64,000 bases of DNA from Alphaproteobacteria bacterium (GTDB lineage: Bacteria > Pseudomonadota > Alphaproteobacteria > Micropepsales > Micropepsaceae), in assembly GCA_025361185.1 (NCBI GenBank), contig JANYAR010000095.1, positions 1 to 64,000 of the forward strand. Reading direction: 5' to 3'. The notes beneath the pieces are model-generated. The model saw nothing but the letters and a program-made list of their open reading frames with translations. It searched no databases and was not told the DNA's origin. Position numbers and translations under genes: made by a program. Shown here in pieces: positions 34,641 to 44,199 of the stretch; positions within the stretch are counted from its first letter, which is position 1; the number at the start of each line of letters is the position of its first letter.

Positions 34641-35263
34641 CTTTTCTTGAGCAAAAACACGCCGCCCTGGGCGAACAGGTTGGGGCCCCCAAAGCCATGC
34701 GTCAGGCTTTTGGGGCTCATCACCGATGCGGTGCCCTTGTCGCTGAGGGCATGGGCCTCCACGATGGTGGCGCCGCATTCGCGCGTCAGGTCGACGAAAT
34801 CGGCCAGGGTGCACAGATGGATGTTGGGCGTCTCCCACCAGGAATACTCCAGCGCGCGGGTATGGGGCATCCGCCCGCCGATCAGAAGCGAGGCCCGCAC
34901 CTTCCAATAGCCGAAATTGGGCAGCGAAATGGCGGTGCGCCGGCCGATGCGCAGCAGATGCTCCAGCACCGCGCGCGGTTTTTCGGTGGCCTGAATGGTC
35001 TGGGACAGGATCACCGCATCGAACACCTGGGCGGGATAATCCACCAGGTCGGTGTCGGCGTCGCCCTGCATCACTGAAAGGCCCCGCGCCACACAGGCAT
35101 TCACATTGGCCTGGGAAATCTCGATGCCGCGGCCGTCCACATTCTTGGTCTTGAGATGCTCCAGCAGGGCGCCGTCGCCGCAGCCCACATCCAGCACCCG
35201 CGCGCCGGGACGGATCATGGCCGCGATCGCGGCAAGGTCAGGACGCAAGGCGGACGCGCTCAT
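34637..35263 (-). CDS. metW: Methionine biosynthesis protein MetW
   Basis: A 208-residue methyltransferase-fold protein. Motif I is [15 protein letters not shown], followed by [19 protein letters not shown] and [15 protein letters not shown], all typical of MetW. It works with MetX in making acylhomoserine for methionine; the exact contribution of MetW is debated. The ATG overlaps the metX stop by 4 nt (ATGA), so the two are translationally coupled. Confidence 0.94.
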   Translation of the reverse strand: MSASALRPDLAAIAAMIRPGARVLDVGCGDGALLEHLKTKNVDGRGIEISQANVNACVARGLSVMQGDADTDLVDYPAQVFDAVILSQTIQATEKPRAVLEHLLRIGRRTAISLPNFGYWKVRASLLIGGRMPHTRALEYSWWETPNIHLCTLADFVDLTRECGATIVEAHALSDKGTASVMSPKSLTHGFGGPNLFAQGGVFLLKKS

Positions 35264-36432
35264 ACCCCACTTCCTGATGATAAGTCCTGCGCCGCATGAT
35301 TGAGGAATCCGCGCACCGTGGCGAACATTTCCGGCTCGTCCAGCAGGAAGGCGTCGTGACCTTTGTCGCTCTTGATCTCGACAAAACTCACCTGCGCCGC
35401 CACCGCGTTCAACGCGTGCGCAATGCGCTTGTTTTCCACCGGCGGAAACAGCCAGTCGCTGGTGAAGGAGACGATGCAGAAGCGCGCGGAATTCACGCGG
35501 AACACGTCCGACAATTGCCCGCCATGCTCCTCGGCCAAGTCGAAATAGTCCATGGCGCGGGTGATGTAGAGATAGGAATTGGCGTCGAAGCGGTCCACGA
35601 AACTGGCGCCCTGGTGATGGAGATAAGATTCAATCTGAAAATCCGGCGCGAACTGGAAAGACAGCGCGTCACGGTTTTGCAGATTGCGGCCGAATTTGCG
35701 CTGCAGCGCCATCTCCGAGACATAGGTGATGTGGGCGGCCATGCGCGCCACCGCCAGGCCCTTGGACGGCGTGGTGCCTTGCAGCTGATATTCGCCGCCC
35801 TTCCAGTCGGGGTCGGCCATGATCGCCTGGCGGCCGACTTCGTGAAAAGCGATGTTCTGCGCCGAGTGACGGGCGGCGCAGGCGATCGGCACCACGGCGC
35901 GCACGGATTCGGCATAGGACGCGGCCCATTGCAGCGCCTGCATGCCGCCCATCGAGCCGCCTACCACCGCCAGCAATTTGTCGATTCCCAGATGATCGAT
36001 CAGCCGCTTCTGCGCCCGCACCATGTCGCGCACGGTGACCAGCGGAAAACTCAGGCCATAGGGTTTGGCTGTGGCCGGATCGAGCTCGGCGGGACCGGTC
36101 GAGCCCATGCAGCCGCCCAATACATTGGCGCAGATCACAAAGAAACGGTCGGTGTCGATCGGCTTGCCCGGCCCCACCATGGTGGTCCACCAGCCGGGCT
36201 TGCCGGTGATGGGATGGTCGGACGCCACGAACTGGTCGCCGGTCAGGGCATGGCAGATCAGCACGGCATTGCTTTTCTGCGCGTTCAGCTTGCCATAGGT
36301 CATGTAGGCGATGGTGAAGGGCGCAAGCTCGCGGCCGCAGTCCAGCGGCAGCGGTGTCTCGAAGGTGACGGCCATCCCGACATCGGCCGATGGCGCGGTC
36401 ACCGGGCGCAGGAAACGAGGGGCCTCGGTCAT
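35260..36432 (-). CDS. metX: Homoserine O-acyltransferase
   Basis: A 390-residue alpha/beta-hydrolase-fold acyltransferase that acylates homoserine at the start of methionine synthesis. The nucleophile is Ser160 in [15 protein letters not shown]; the family motif [12 protein letters not shown] precedes it, and the C-terminal Asp and His are in SDWLFPP and [13 protein letters not shown]. Annotated as acetyltransferase in most alphaproteobacteria; use of succinyl-CoA cannot be excluded. I looked for a SAM-II riboswitch in the 169 nt upstream and saw none. Divergent from hisC. Confidence 0.95.
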   Translation of the reverse strand: MTEAPRFLRPVTAPSADVGMAVTFETPLPLDCGRELAPFTIAYMTYGKLNAQKSNAVLICHALTGDQFVASDHPITGKPGWWTTMVGPGKPIDTDRFFVICANVLGGCMGSTGPAELDPATAKPYGLSFPLVTVRDMVRAQKRLIDHLGIDKLLAVVGGSMGGMQALQWAASYAESVRAVVPIACAARHSAQNIAFHEVGRQAIMADPDWKGGEYQLQGTTPSKGLAVARMAAHITYVSEMALQRKFGRNLQNRDALSFQFAPDFQIESYLHHQGASFVDRFDANSYLYITRAMDYFDLAEEHGGQLSDVFRVNSARFCIVSFTSDWLFPPVENKRIAHALNAVAAQVSFVEIKSDKGHDAFLLDEPEMFATVRGFLNHAAQDLSSGSGV

Positions 36433-36601
36433 CGGTAAATCCTTGAAGAACCGTAGCTAAGGCGCACCTGGGATGAAGTCAACGAATGGCAGCCCTGCTT
36501 TGCTTTTGGCACGCTGCCGCCCTATCAATACCGGCCTTTTTTAACGGGGCGGTCTGGCTCACGCCTAACGCCCTTCTTGAGCGCCCAAGAGTTCGACCCT
36601 T

Positions 36602-37732
36602 ATGGACCCCACGCCAAAGCCCGGCATTCTGGACATCTCGCCCTATGTGGGCGGGCGTTCCTCCGTGCCCGGCGTGGCCAAGGCGGTCAAGCTGTCGTCC
36701 AACGAGTCGCCGCTTGGTCCTTCGCCGAAGGCGCTGGCGGCGCTGGACGAGGCCAAGGCGAGCATTTCGCTCTATCCCGAAGGCTCGGGGCGCATGCTGC
36801 GCGAGGCGATCGGCGAAGCCTTTGGCCTGGACCCGGCGCGCATTGTTACATCCGGCGATGGCTCCGACGCGCTGCTCACCATGATGGCCAATGCCTTCCT
36901 TCAGCCGGGCGACGAATGCATTTTCAGCGAGCACGCCTTCCTAGTCTACAAGATCGCGACCCTGGCCAACAGCGCGGTGCCGGTGATCGTGCCGGAAAAG
37001 ACCACCAACAACGCCATCAAGGTCGATGTCGACGTCCTGCTGGCGGCGGTGACGCCCAAGACGCGGATGGTCTATATCGCCAACCCCAACAATCCCACCG
37101 GTTCCTATCTGAATCGTGACGAGATGGAGCGGCTGCACAAAGGCCTGCCGGAAAATGTTTTGCTGGTGATCGACGCCGCCTATGGCGAATATGTCACCGC
37201 CAAGGACTATGAATCCGGCATGGAAATGGTCGGCCGCTATCCCAATGTCGTCATGACCCGTACCTTCTCCAAGCTTTACGGCTTGGCGGGCCTGCGGATC
37301 GGCTGGATGTACGCCTCGGCTTCGGTCTGTGATGTGATCAACCGGATTCGCGGACCGTTCAATACCGCGCTGATGCAGCAGCTGGTCGGTATTGCGGCCT
37401 TGCGCGACCGCGACCATTTCTGGGCGGCGGTGAAGCACAACAACACATGGCTGCCCTGGATCACGGCCGAAATCCGCAAGACCGGTCTTCGTGTGGACGA
37501 CAGCGCGGCCAATTTCGTGCTGATCCATTTTCCGGCGCCCGGCGCCGCAGGCGCCAAAGGGAATGAAGAAAAAAAGACAGCGGCCAAGGCCGATGCATTC
37601 CTCAATCAGCATGGCGTCATTCTGCGGCCGGTGATAAATTACGGCCTTCCCGATTGCCTGCGCATGACCGTGGGCACCGAGGAACAGAACCGGCTGGCTG
37701 TGTCCCTGCTTACGCAATTCATGGCGGCCTGA
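36602..37732 (+). CDS. hisC: Histidinol-phosphate aminotransferase
   Basis: A 376-residue PLP enzyme of aminotransferase class I/II. Key residues: IANPNNPTGSYL (PLP contacts), VIDAAYGEY and the Schiff-base Lys in TRTFSKLYGLAGLRIGW. The N-terminal LDISPYVGGRSSVPGVAKAVKLSSNESPLG region matches HisC. It makes histidinol phosphate and, being next to tyrA, may also transaminate aromatic precursors, as HisC-type enzymes often do. The downstream tyrA starts 2 nt after its stop. A short Lys-rich insertion (GNEEKKTAAK) near residue 325 is unusual. Confidence 0.93.
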   Translation: MDPTPKPGILDISPYVGGRSSVPGVAKAVKLSSNESPLGPSPKALAALDEAKASISLYPEGSGRMLREAIGEAFGLDPARIVTSGDGSDALLTMMANAFLQPGDECIFSEHAFLVYKIATLANSAVPVIVPEKTTNNAIKVDVDVLLAAVTPKTRMVYIANPNNPTGSYLNRDEMERLHKGLPENVLLVIDAAYGEYVTAKDYESGMEMVGRYPNVVMTRTFSKLYGLAGLRIGWMYASASVCDVINRIRGPFNTALMQQLVGIAALRDRDHFWAAVKHNNTWLPWITAEIRKTGLRVDDSAANFVLIHFPAPGAAGAKGNEEKKTAAKADAFLNQHGVILRPVINYGLPDCLRMTVGTEEQNRLAVSLLTQFMAA

Positions 37733-37734
37733 AG

Positions 37735-38808
37735 ATGAAAGTGATGAAAAAGATCGCCATCATCGGATTGGGGCTGATCGGCTCCTCGATCGCCCATGCG
37801 GCGCGGCGGGCAAAGCTGGCAGGTGAAATCGCCGGCCATGACGCCAGCGCCGATGTGCTGGAACGGGCGCGCGCAATCGGCTTCTGCGACACGCTCCATG
37901 CCGATGTGGCGACAGCGGTCAAAGGCGCTGAGCTGGTTATTCTCTGCGCGCCGGTCGGCGCGTACAAAAGCATCGCGCCGGCCATCGCCCCGCACCTGAT
38001 GAAAGGCGCGATCCTGTCCGATGTCGGCTCGGTCAAGGGCGCGGTGATCCGCGATGTGGGGCCGCATGTGCCGCCCGGCGTGCATTTCATTCCCGCCCAC
38101 CCTATCGCCGGTACCGAATTTTCCGGTCCGGAGGCGGGCTTCGCCAGCCTGTTCGACGGGCGCTGGACGATCCTGACACCCCCCTCTTCCAATCAAAATG
38201 GCGGCAGCGATCCCAAGGCGGTGGAGAAGCTCAAGAATTTCTGGCTGAAGCTGGGCAGCCAGGTGGATGTGATGGAAAGCGGCCATCACGATCTGGTGCT
38301 GGCGATCACCTCCCATTTGCCGCATCTGATCGCCTACAACATCGTGGGCACCGCCCATGACCTGGAAAAGGTCACCGAAGGCGAAGTCATCAAATATTCC
38401 GCCAGCGGCTTTCGCGATTTCACCCGCCTCGCCTCCAGCGATCCCACCATGTGGCGGGACGTATTTTTGAACAATCGTGCCGCGGTGCTGGAAGTTCTGG
38501 GACGCTTCAATGAGGATCTGAGTCAGCTGCAGCGCGCGGTGCGCAACGGCGACGGCCCGACCTTGTTCGACCGTTTCACCCGGACCCGCGCCATCCGGCG
38601 TGCGATTATCGATATCGGCCAGGATACCGCGGCGCGCAATTTCGGCCGCCTGCCGTTTCAGGTCTATGTCCCGCCGCCCAAAAAGACCAAAGCCCGCAAC
38701 GGCCCGAAAAAGAAAAGCGCCAAGCCCGGCGCAGCAAGGAAAGCAGCCCGGCAGGCAAAGAAAAGCGCCGGCAAACCGGGCCGCGCCAAGGCCTCCAGGC
38801 GCAAGTGA
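37735..38808 (+). CDS. tyrA: Prephenate/arogenate dehydrogenase with Lys-rich tail
   Basis: A 357-residue NAD(P)-dependent dehydrogenase of tyrosine synthesis. The Rossmann motif is KIAIIGLGLIGSSIAHA at the N-terminus; HPIAGTEFSGPEAGF and SHLPHLIAYNIV hold the catalytic His residues of the TyrA family. Whether it prefers prephenate or arogenate is not decidable. The last 45 residues form a basic Lys/Ala/Arg tail (KKTKARNGPKKKSAKPGAAR onwards), absent from most homologues. It is directly coupled to hisC (2-nt gap) and convergent with DUF2125. Confidence 0.92.
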   Translation: MKVMKKIAIIGLGLIGSSIAHAARRAKLAGEIAGHDASADVLERARAIGFCDTLHADVATAVKGAELVILCAPVGAYKSIAPAIAPHLMKGAILSDVGSVKGAVIRDVGPHVPPGVHFIPAHPIAGTEFSGPEAGFASLFDGRWTILTPPSSNQNGGSDPKAVEKLKNFWLKLGSQVDVMESGHHDLVLAITSHLPHLIAYNIVGTAHDLEKVTEGEVIKYSASGFRDFTRLASSDPTMWRDVFLNNRAAVLEVLGRFNEDLSQLQRAVRNGDGPTLFDRFTRTRAIRRAIIDIGQDTAARNFGRLPFQVYVPPPKKTKARNGPKKKSAKPGAARKAARQAKKSAGKPGRAKASRRK

Positions 38809-38814
38809 TTGTCG

Positions 38815-39540
38815 CTAGTAGAGCGGCGACAAGTCCGGCGGCGTTCCGATAATCTGTGACAGGTTGGCTTTTCCGCCCTTGGCCCGCCATTCGGCGTCGG
38901 CCTGCGGCCACGACATCTCCCCGCGCAACAGCGATGCCCATGCGCCCGCTTGGCTCAAGCTGGCATAGACCTGGAAGTTGGCGGTCTTCGCCAGGGAATC
39001 GGCTAGCATCAAATCCAGGCCGGTGGCACCGCGGCGCATATGGAATTGAAATCGCGTGAAGGCGAAATCCTGTCCGGCCATATCGACAATGTCGAGGTCG
39101 AAACGCTTGAGGCCTTGGGCATCCAAAATGCTGCTGCCGCGCATGCTGCCGGGCAGGAAGGACGCAGCATGGCTGCTGCCGTCCGCCCCGGTCCAGTTCA
39201 CCTGTTGCCGCCCCGCCGCCTCATAGACATTCTGGCTGCGGCCATAGGTCAGGCCATGGAGCGCGAATTTTTCGGCGGTCCAGGTGGCGGGTCCATGCGC
39301 GCCCGCGCCGGTGATGCGGAAATTGGTGAAATCGGCATCCAGCCGGAAGGGAAAGCCGCCGACCTGGACGCTGGTCCACTCCAGGGTCACGCCCGGGATG
39401 GCCTCATGGCCCTCCAGCGCGGCGAGTCTTTTTTCGAATGCGTCCGCCGCCAGCCGCCAGTGAATCATCACGGCTATGGCCAGTGTCAGGAACAGAAGAG
39501 TGGGCGCGTAGAGCCAGAAGCGGCTGGAATATTTGAACAC
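38815..39540 (-). CDS. DUF2125 protein
   Basis: A 241-residue protein with one N-terminal membrane helix (FWLYAPTLLFLTLAIAVMIHW) and a periplasmic beta-rich domain. GVTLEWTSVQVGGFPFRLDA matches the DUF2125 family of alphaproteobacteria, which is commonly placed beside tyrA, as here. Related folds are seen in AsmA-like and lipid-transfer proteins, but no role has been shown. It is 5 nt downstream of nrdJ in the same direction and convergent with tyrA. Confidence 0.88.
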   Translation of the reverse strand: MFKYSSRFWLYAPTLLFLTLAIAVMIHWRLAADAFEKRLAALEGHEAIPGVTLEWTSVQVGGFPFRLDADFTNFRITGAGAHGPATWTAEKFALHGLTYGRSQNVYEAAGRQQVNWTGADGSSHAASFLPGSMRGSSILDAQGLKRFDLDIVDMAGQDFAFTRFQFHMRRGATGLDLMLADSLAKTANFQVYASLSQAGAWASLLRGEMSWPQADAEWRAKGGKANLSQIIGTPPDLSPLY

Positions 39541-39545
39541 GGTCC

Positions 39546-41870
39546 CTAGCTACACTTCGAATAGCCACAAGACAAACAGGAATCGCAGCCTTCCAGCTTG
39601 ACGAAGCTGGCGTCGCCGCAGCGCGGGCAGAAGCGGGCGCGGGCGCCTTCGGCGGGCACATTGGCTTCCGGAACCAGGCTGGGCCCGCGCTGGCCCAAAA
39701 AACCGATATCGATCATGTGGCGTTCGATGATCTCGCCGATCGCCGCCATCAGCGAGGGGACATAATGGCCGTTCATCCATTGCCCGCCACGCGGATCGAA
39801 GATGGCTTTCAGCTCGTCCACCACAAAGGACACGTCGCCGCCGCGCCGGAACACTGCCGAGATCATGCGGGTCAAAGCCAGCGCCCAGGCATAGGCTTCC
39901 ATATTCTTGGAATTGATGAAGATCTCGAAAGGCCGGTGCCGGCCGTCTCTCTCGATATCGTTGATGGTGATGTAGAAGGCGTGATCGCTTTCCAGCCATT
40001 TGATCTTGTAGGTGCGCCCCGGCAAGTCCTCGGGCCGGTCCAGCGGACGCGTCATATAGACAATCCCGCCTCTTTCGCTGGCGATGCGCGGTTCCGGAAC
40101 GGCCAAGGGCAGTTCCGGCTCCCTGGGGTCGGGCACCGGCGCGGCGGCCACCCTCGCTGCTTCGACCGACAGGACCGAGCCCCTCACCGCGCTGGGGCGA
40201 TAGGTGGTGCAACCCTTGCAGCCCTTTTCATAGGCCTGGCGGTAGATATCGGTGAAGTCCTGGAAGGAAATCGCCGCCGGAACATTGATGGTCTTGGAAA
40301 TGGCGCTGTCGATGAAGGGCTGCGCCGCCGCCTGCACCGCCAGGTGATCGGCCGGGATGAGGGTCTGGGCGTTGACGAAATAATCAGGCAACGCGCTCGC
40401 GGGCTCGCCGCCGAATTGGTCGTGGAAGGCGCGCACGGCATAATCGCTGACCAGCTCCTCGTGCCTGCTGCCGTCGGGTTGCAGGATCTTGCGGTGATAG
40501 TCGAAGGCGAAGACCGGCTCGATGCCGCTGGAGACATTGCCGGCGAGCAGCGAGATCGTGCCGGTGGGCGCGATGGATGTCAGCAGCGCATTGCGGATGC
40601 CATGCGCGGCGATGGCATTGTAGATGTCCGGCGGCAGTGCCTGGATAAAGGGGCGCGCCAAAAAGGCGTCCCTGTCGTAAAGCGGGAAGGGCCCTTTTTC
40701 CTTCGCCAGCTCCACACTCATGCGGTAGGCGGCCTGGCTGATGGTGGCCAGCCAGCTCTGGATCAGCTCGATGCTGCGCGCCGATCCATATTTCACCCGG
40801 CAGAAGATCAACGCATCCGCCAGCCCCGTCACGCCCAGCCCGATCCGGCGCTTGGCGCGGGCCTCATGCGCCTGCGCCTCCAGGGGAAAGCGCGATACGT
40901 CAATGGCGTTGTCCAACATGCGCACGGCGGTGCCGGCAAGCTGTTCCAGCTCGGTCAGGTCCATCGCCGCATCGGCTTCAAAGGGGCGGCGCACCAGCTT
41001 GGCCAGGTTGATAGAGCCCAAAAGACAGGCGCCATAGGGCGGCAGGGGCTGTTCGCCGCAGGGATTGGTGGCGGCAATAGTCTCGCAATAGCTGAGATTG
41101 TTCACGGCGTTGATGCGGTCGATGAAGATCACGCCGGGTTCGGCATAATCATAGGTCGAGCGCATGATGGTGTCCCACAGGGCTTTGGCCTTGATGGTGC
41201 GATAGATCTTGCCGCCGAAGCTCAGCGCCCAGTCGCCATCACCCTTCACGGCTGCCATGAAGGCATCGCTCACCAGCACCGACAGGTTGAAATTTGTCAG
41301 CCGGCCGGCGGTGCGCTTGGCGGCGATGAATTCCTCGATATCGGGATGGTCCACAGCCAAGGTCGCCATCATGGCGCCGCGGCGCGAGCCGGCGCTCATG
41401 ATGGTGCGGCACATGGCATCCCACACATCCATGAATGAGACCGGGCCGGATGCATCCGCGCCCACGCCCGCGACAGCAGCGCCTCTGGGCCGCAAGCTCG
41501 AAAAGTCATAGCCGATGCCGCCGCCCTGTTGCAGTGTCAAAGCGGCTTCGCGCAAGGCGGAAAAAATTCCGTCCATCGAATCTTCGATGGTGCCCATCAC
41601 GAAGCAGTTGAACAGGGTTACGTTGCGCCCCGTGCCCGCACCGGCCAGGATCCGTCCGGCGGGAAGAAATTTGTGGCCCGACAGCGCGTGGGCGAATTTC
41701 TTGGCGCGCGCGATCCGTTGATCGGGCGCTTCGGCCTGCGCCAGCGCCAGCGCCACGCGCGCCCAGCTGTCGGCCATGTCGCGGTCTATCGGCGTGCCGT
41801 CTTGTGCCTTCAGCCGGTACTTCATGTCCCATATCGCATGGGAAATGGCCTGATGGGAGGGCTCGCTCAT
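39546..41870 (-). CDS. nrdJ: Adenosylcobalamin-dependent ribonucleotide reductase
   Basis: A 774-residue class II ribonucleotide reductase that makes deoxyribonucleotides with a B12-derived radical. The active-site motif ATNPCGEQPLPPYGACLLGS has the radical Cys and Glu. The redox Cys pair includes NCFVMGT. APTGTISLLAGNVSSGIEP is the phosphate-binding part. The C-terminal zinc/relay tail is CPRCGDASF and CDSCLSCGYSKCS. Many alphaproteobacterial NrdJ proteins are about 1,200 residues; this is the compact form. No cobalamin riboswitch fits the 91-nt gap upstream. Being oxygen-independent, it works in air or without. Confidence 0.95.
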   Translation of the reverse strand: MSEPSHQAISHAIWDMKYRLKAQDGTPIDRDMADSWARVALALAQAEAPDQRIARAKKFAHALSGHKFLPAGRILAGAGTGRNVTLFNCFVMGTIEDSMDGIFSALREAALTLQQGGGIGYDFSSLRPRGAAVAGVGADASGPVSFMDVWDAMCRTIMSAGSRRGAMMATLAVDHPDIEEFIAAKRTAGRLTNFNLSVLVSDAFMAAVKGDGDWALSFGGKIYRTIKAKALWDTIMRSTYDYAEPGVIFIDRINAVNNLSYCETIAATNPCGEQPLPPYGACLLGSINLAKLVRRPFEADAAMDLTELEQLAGTAVRMLDNAIDVSRFPLEAQAHEARAKRRIGLGVTGLADALIFCRVKYGSARSIELIQSWLATISQAAYRMSVELAKEKGPFPLYDRDAFLARPFIQALPPDIYNAIAAHGIRNALLTSIAPTGTISLLAGNVSSGIEPVFAFDYHRKILQPDGSRHEELVSDYAVRAFHDQFGGEPASALPDYFVNAQTLIPADHLAVQAAAQPFIDSAISKTINVPAAISFQDFTDIYRQAYEKGCKGCTTYRPSAVRGSVLSVEAARVAAAPVPDPREPELPLAVPEPRIASERGGIVYMTRPLDRPEDLPGRTYKIKWLESDHAFYITINDIERDGRHRPFEIFINSKNMEAYAWALALTRMISAVFRRGGDVSFVVDELKAIFDPRGGQWMNGHYVPSLMAAIGEIIERHMIDIGFLGQRGPSLVPEANVPAEGARARFCPRCGDASFVKLEGCDSCLSCGYSKCS

Positions 41871-41961
41871 GGGCTGAAAAAGATCATATTGGGGGGGCCT
41901 GCGCCACAGCTATAGAGTGGCATGGTTGCCCAACTCACAAGCCGGACAAGGCATTGAAAAT

Positions 41962-42657
41962 TCAGGGTAAAAGCGCCGCAGTGGCGGCTTCGATCCGCTG
42001 CTCGAGCAGTGTCATGAAGGCGTCGCGTTTCAATCCCGGCTCGATCGGCTCCAGAAATTGCAAAGTGATGGTTCCGGGGCGCTTGAGAAAACCGGTCCAA
42101 TAGACACCGGAATTTAGCGCCACCGGCACGCAGGCCACATCCAGCAAGGCATAAAGAGCCGCCACGCCCGGTTTGTAATCCGGCGCGGCACCCGGCTTTT
42201 TGCGCGTGCCCTCGGGGAAGATGAGGATGGGGCGGCCTTCCGCCAGGACCTTTTTTGCCGCGTTGGACATTTCGCGCAGGGCCCGCGCGCCGCCGGCGCG
42301 GTCGACAGCGATGGCCGTCGATTTCCACAGGAACCAGCCATAGAAGGGAATGCGCAGCAGTTCACGCTTGAGCACGGTGGCGGGCTGATCCAACGCCAGA
42401 TAGAGAGCCAGCGTGTCCCACATGCTCATATGTTTGGATGCCACCAGCACCGGACCCTTGGGCGGTCGCCCGCGAATTTCGAAATCGATTCCGGCCAAGA
42501 CCTTCAGCCCCCAGAGCGTGACGTGCGACCAGATGCGTGCCAGCGACACGGTCGCAGCCCGAGGCAGAATCAACACGGGCAGGAAAATCAGCGACAAGAT
42601 TGTGGTGACGAGCACAAACCACAGCAGGAACAAGGCCGAGCGCAACCAGAGAATCAT
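41962..42657 (-). CDS. plsC: 1-acyl-sn-glycerol-3-phosphate acyltransferase
   Basis: A 231-residue membrane acyltransferase (PlsC family). Motif I is SKHMSMWDTLALY (H-x4-D), with FLWKSTAIAVDRAG (motif II), FPEGTR (motif III) and VPVALNSGVYW (motif IV). It adds the second acyl chain to make phosphatidic acid, feeding pssA-type phospholipid synthesis. The ATG at 42657 overlaps the ydcF stop by 4 nt (ATGA). The longer upstream frame is a shadow of ydcF. Last gene of an ftsE-ftsX-ydcF-plsC run. Confidence 0.93.
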   Translation of the reverse strand: MILWLRSALFLLWFVLVTTILSLIFLPVLILPRAATVSLARIWSHVTLWGLKVLAGIDFEIRGRPPKGPVLVASKHMSMWDTLALYLALDQPATVLKRELLRIPFYGWFLWKSTAIAVDRAGGARALREMSNAAKKVLAEGRPILIFPEGTRKKPGAAPDYKPGVAALYALLDVACVPVALNSGVYWTGFLKRPGTITLQFLEPIEPGLKRDAFMTLLEQRIEAATAALLP

Positions 42658-43274
42658 CGCGCCAACCGCGTGGTCACCAGGCTGGCGAGATATTTGACAT
42701 ATTCGCGGTGCAACAGTTGAGCGGTGCGCGGATGCCGCCACCAACCGTTCAGTTCGACGCGGCTCTGATCCACCGGATAGGCGATCAGGGAAACGTCCGG
42801 CAGTACGGCGGAGAATTCGCGCATGGTGCGCGGCATGTGATAGCGGCCGGTGACGATCACCAGGCTGGAAAAACGATTCTCCCGCGCCCACTGCGCAGCC
42901 TCCTGGGCATTGCCGTGGGTATCCTCGGCGGCATAGCCGATATCGGCGCAGCAGGCGAAACGTGGCCCCCCTTCCGACATCTTGCCCACGGTCTCCTTGG
43001 TGGTTTCCTGAGCGACGCCGCTGACCAACAGCCGCTTGCCCACGCCGCGTTCGAGCAGCGCCACGGCGGTATCCAGCCGTTCATTGCCGCCCGTGAGGGC
43101 GACGATGCCTTCGGCGGTGGGCAGGGTGGTGGGTGTGGGCGGCAGGTGGCTGACGAACAGCACAAAGCCCAGCCCGTAACCCAGCACCGCCAGAAAAATC
43201 ACGGCCAGAAAGACGCGCAAATCAGGGCTCCGGTTGGCGGAACAAGGATAGCAAACAGCTTTCGCCGCGCTCAA
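42654..43274 (-). CDS. YdcF/ElyC-family membrane protein (DUF218)
   Basis: A 206-residue protein with one N-terminal membrane helix (VFLAVIFLAVLGYGLGFVLFV) and a DUF218 domain: GIVALTGGNERLDTAVALLE, then AQEAAQWARENRFSSLVIVT and YHMPRTMREF. SanA/ElyC relatives act in envelope integrity and undecaprenyl metabolism in E. coli; the role here is inferred from family only. It sits 7 nt after ftsX and overlaps plsC, an order conserved in alphaproteobacteria. Confidence 0.88.
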   Translation of the reverse strand: MSAAKAVCYPCSANRSPDLRVFLAVIFLAVLGYGLGFVLFVSHLPPTPTTLPTAEGIVALTGGNERLDTAVALLERGVGKRLLVSGVAQETTKETVGKMSEGGPRFACCADIGYAAEDTHGNAQEAAQWARENRFSSLVIVTGRYHMPRTMREFSAVLPDVSLIAYPVDQSRVELNGWWRHPRTAQLLHREYVKYLASLVTTRLAR

Positions 43275-43281
43275 GCCGTTG

Positions 43282-44175
43282 CTAGTAGATGGCTTTAACG
43301 ACGGATAAAACTGAAATTCGCGCTGTGGCCCAGGCGATCAGCGATGTGGCCATCGGTACGGCGCCGAGCCAGGGAAATTCGATCCATTTCAGGGATAGCG
43401 GCGGCAGGAAGGGCACGGCCTCGACGCCGAATATTTCCAGACCGCCCGCGCCCAGAAAGAACAACGTCGCACACAAGGTGCCCAGGGCGGCGGCGAACAG
43501 GGCCGACAGGAAGTAATGCCATTCCACCGCACGGGCGATGAAACTGGGCAGAGCACCCATCTGATGCAGCAGCGCCACCATCTCATGATGGGCGTCAAGA
43601 CCGGCGCGGGTGGCAAAGGAAACCGCGGCCGCGGTGGCACCCGCGATCAGCAGCAATATCCCATAGGCGGAAAACCGCACCGCATCCGCCACCCCATGCA
43701 GCCGCGAGATCCAGCGCCGGTGGTCGTCCACACTGGCATGCGGCGCGGCCTTTTTCAGTTTCGCCGCCAGCCCATTCACGTCGATACTTTCGCCCGGCAC
43801 GATGGTGGCGTCGATCAGCCGGGGCAAAGGAATGCCTGACACTGCGCCGTCCTTGCCGATCCAGGGTTCCACCAGGGCGTTGATCTGCGCATCCGACAAC
43901 AGGCTCGCATGGGCTATGCCGGGGGTCGCATCCAACACCGACAGTGTAACCTTGGTTTCGCTATCCAGGCCGGCGCGCGCATCGCCCTGTTCGGGCGGCA
44001 TCACCTGCACCGTGATGCGATCGGACAATCCGCTCTGCCAGCCATGGGCCGCGCGTGTCGCCACCAGCGATGCGCCCAATGCCAATGCTGCCAGGAACGC
44101 CATCACGGCGATGACGAAGTCCAAGGGTGCGGCGCCTTTGTCGCGCGGCAGGATATAGGTGGCCCGGTCGCTCAT
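43282..44175 (-). CDS. ftsX: Cell division protein FtsX
   Basis: A 297-residue membrane protein with four transmembrane helices: one near residues 18-40, then three C-terminal ones (FSAYGILLLIAGATAAAVSF, AVEWHYFLSALFAAALGTLC and the last). The large periplasmic loop lies between helices 1 and 2. FtsX with FtsE controls peptidoglycan hydrolases at the septum. The alphaproteobacterial FtsX lacks the strong motifs of other ABC permeases; identity rests on topology and position 24 nt after ftsE. Confidence 0.88.
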   Translation of the reverse strand: MSDRATYILPRDKGAAPLDFVIAVMAFLAALALGASLVATRAAHGWQSGLSDRITVQVMPPEQGDARAGLDSETKVTLSVLDATPGIAHASLLSDAQINALVEPWIGKDGAVSGIPLPRLIDATIVPGESIDVNGLAAKLKKAAPHASVDDHRRWISRLHGVADAVRFSAYGILLLIAGATAAAVSFATRAGLDAHHEMVALLHQMGALPSFIARAVEWHYFLSALFAAALGTLCATLFFLGAGGLEIFGVEAVPFLPPLSLKWIEFPWLGAVPMATSLIAWATARISVLSVVKAIY

Positions 44176-44199
44176 AAGAGTTCGCTCATGGGAATATGC

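Noticed and set aside
36433-36601. SAM-II riboswitch upstream of metX
   Set aside because: Such riboswitches often precede metX or metA in this class, but I could not find the pseudoknot-forming core or matching stems.
41871-41961. Cobalamin riboswitch upstream of nrdJ
   Set aside because: The gap is only 91 nt, too short for the full structure, and no B12-box-like sequence is visible.
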